From positions 1-40,842 of the forward strand of contig JBBHKE010000803.1 of assembly GCA_037447655.1 (NCBI GenBank): a DNA stretch of 40,842 nt, read 5' to 3'. This document shows positions 39,838 to 40,842 of the stretch, piece after piece. Position numbers and translations under genes: made by a program. Source of the DNA: Zygnema cylindricum. Taxonomy: Eukaryota > Streptophyta > Zygnematophyceae > Zygnematales > Zygnemataceae. Under the pieces are notes generated by a model. That model ran no database searches, had not been told where the DNA came from, and was given only the letters and a program-made list of their open reading frames with translations. Position 1 is the first letter of the stretch. Each line of letters opens with the position of its first letter.

Positions 39838-40842
39838 GTGAACTACCTGCAGCAAACGCCGGTAGAATACGAGTTAGGCCTCTCCCTCATCGCTGATGAG
39901 CAAATCGCATTTGCTCAAGCCATGGAAGCTTTCACTATCAAGAGTCCTGAGACGCCCAAGTGGAAGTTCGGTTCTAGCCCCACAAAGGCGGAACATGCAC
40001 TATTGAGTGACACAGTCACCCGTCATATAGACGCGTTTGCTTTCTCCATGAATGACCTTGGACGTCATTCTACTTACAAAATGTTTATCAACCTTGAAAA
40101 CGATCGACCCATCTTTAAGTCGAAACACCGTCTCTCTGAAATGGAATGGGAGATGGTGTACAAAAGATGTGCAAAATTGGAAGAAGTCGGTCTAATATAT
40201 CGGACAGATTCCACCTTTGCCGCTCCTACAGTCATGCATAGGAAGAAAGATTCCGACGGAAATTTTACAAAGCGAAGAATGTGTGGGGACTACCGAGAGC
40301 TCATTGCTCGGACTGTTCAAGACCGCCACCCTATGCCTCTAGCGGAGGAAATATTTGACCATGTAGGTGGTGCAAAGTTTTTTAGCATTCTTGACTTACG
40401 TCAAGGGTTTAACCAGATTGAAATTGAGGAAAGAGATAGGCATAAAACTGCATTTTGGGGTAGTGATGGTCGGTGGGAATGGGCAGTCATGCCCTTCGAT
40501 CTTAAGAATGCACCCGCCGTGTTTCAAAAAGTCATGGATTCGGTGCTGGGTGGATGTAAATTTGCTCGGTGCTACATCGATGACTTGATAATCACTTCCG
40601 CCACGGTTGAGGAGCACGCCCACCATATTGAGTGGGTTCTCACCGAGTAAAAGAAATTCGGGTTGAAGTGTCAACCAGCCAAGTGTAATTTCGGTGCGGA
40701 GGGAGTGCCCTATCTCGGCCATTTTATTATGGCTGAGGGCATCACTCCCTTGGAAGCTAAGGTAGAGGCGATCACCAAACTGCCGCCCCCCACGGATCTC
40801 ACGAGTCTGAGGGCTTTTCTCGGACTAGCCAATTATTACCGT
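39838..40842 (+). pseudogene. Ty3/gypsy reverse transcriptase (partial, one in-frame stop)
   Basis: An open frame to 40647 shows KFFSILDLRQGFNQIEI (motif A with its catalytic aspartate), HKTAFWGSDGRWEWAVMPFD (motif B region), KNAPAVFQKVMD, and CYIDDLII (YIDD, 40573-40584). After a TAA at 40648 the same frame continues KKFGLKCQPAKCNF, YLGHFIMAEGI and LRAFLGLANYYR, the connection to the RNase H domain, up to the window edge. The best-preserved part of the element: only the TAA interrupts it. It copies element RNA to DNA in particles. Confidence 0.9.

Larger units (their letters stand above)
35791..40842 (+). mobile_element. Ty3/gypsy retrotransposon carrying a cytosine methyltransferase (decayed, cut by window end)
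   Basis: One strand carries, in order, gag with a CCHC knuckle, an aspartic protease, a Dnmt3-like C5 methyltransferase and a Ty3/gypsy RT; RNase H and integrase would lie past 40842. The parts are split by about ten frameshifts or stops, so this copy is dead. The methyltransferase lies between protease and RT in the same orientation and with similar decay, so it belongs to the element and not to a nested gene. LTRs are not visible. Confidence 0.8.

Overview
The window looks like nuclear DNA of a streptophyte: AT-rich, intron-bearing, dominated by transposable elements, with plant-style telomere-like TTTAGGG motifs. I lean towards a charophyte alga such as Chara or a relative. The lean rests on my recollection that cytosine methyltransferases captured by retrotransposons were reported from charophytes and dinoflagellates, and on the intron-rich, repeat-rich layout. 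It is an inference, not an identification.

Layout. Positions 1-9,600 are nested, decayed retroelements: three related long-terminal-repeat-like copies (1677-2405, 2406-3727, 7497-8670), the last followed by a broken Ty1/copia-type gag, and a minus-strand non-LTR retroelement (about 3727-7130) with a zinc-finger and a reverse transcriptase. Positions 10,830-23,500 hold the one large, apparently intact gene: eleven plus-strand exons with consistent phases predict a protein of about 2,321 residues. It has a helical N-terminus, a very-large-GTPase-like G domain (P-loop GKQSTGKS), a Cys/His-rich zinc region, a von Willebrand A domain with a complete MIDAS, and a C-terminal J-domain with the HPD motif. 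One intron carries a clean hAT-type MITE with an 8-bp target duplication, another a large purine/pyrimidine mirror tract, and the last contains an orphan 14-3-3 N-terminal fragment.

Positions 23,500-33,600 are gene-poor: MITEs, degenerate minisatellites, a small three-exon minus-strand gene for a predicted membrane/coiled-coil protein (27363-26772), and one isolated exon of ribosomal protein uL29 (RPL35). Positions about 35,800-40,842 are a decayed Ty3/gypsy element, cut by the window edge, in the order gag (CCHC knuckle) - aspartic protease - Dnmt3-like C5 cytosine methyltransferase - reverse transcriptase. The methyltransferase between protease and RT is the most unusual part of the element.

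The two strongest leads are the GTPase/zinc/vWA/J-domain gene, whose parts suggest a cytosolic mechano-enzyme able to recruit Hsp70, and the methyltransferase-carrying retrotransposon, which could have methylated its own DNA copies. All homology statements come from reading motifs by eye; no search was run.
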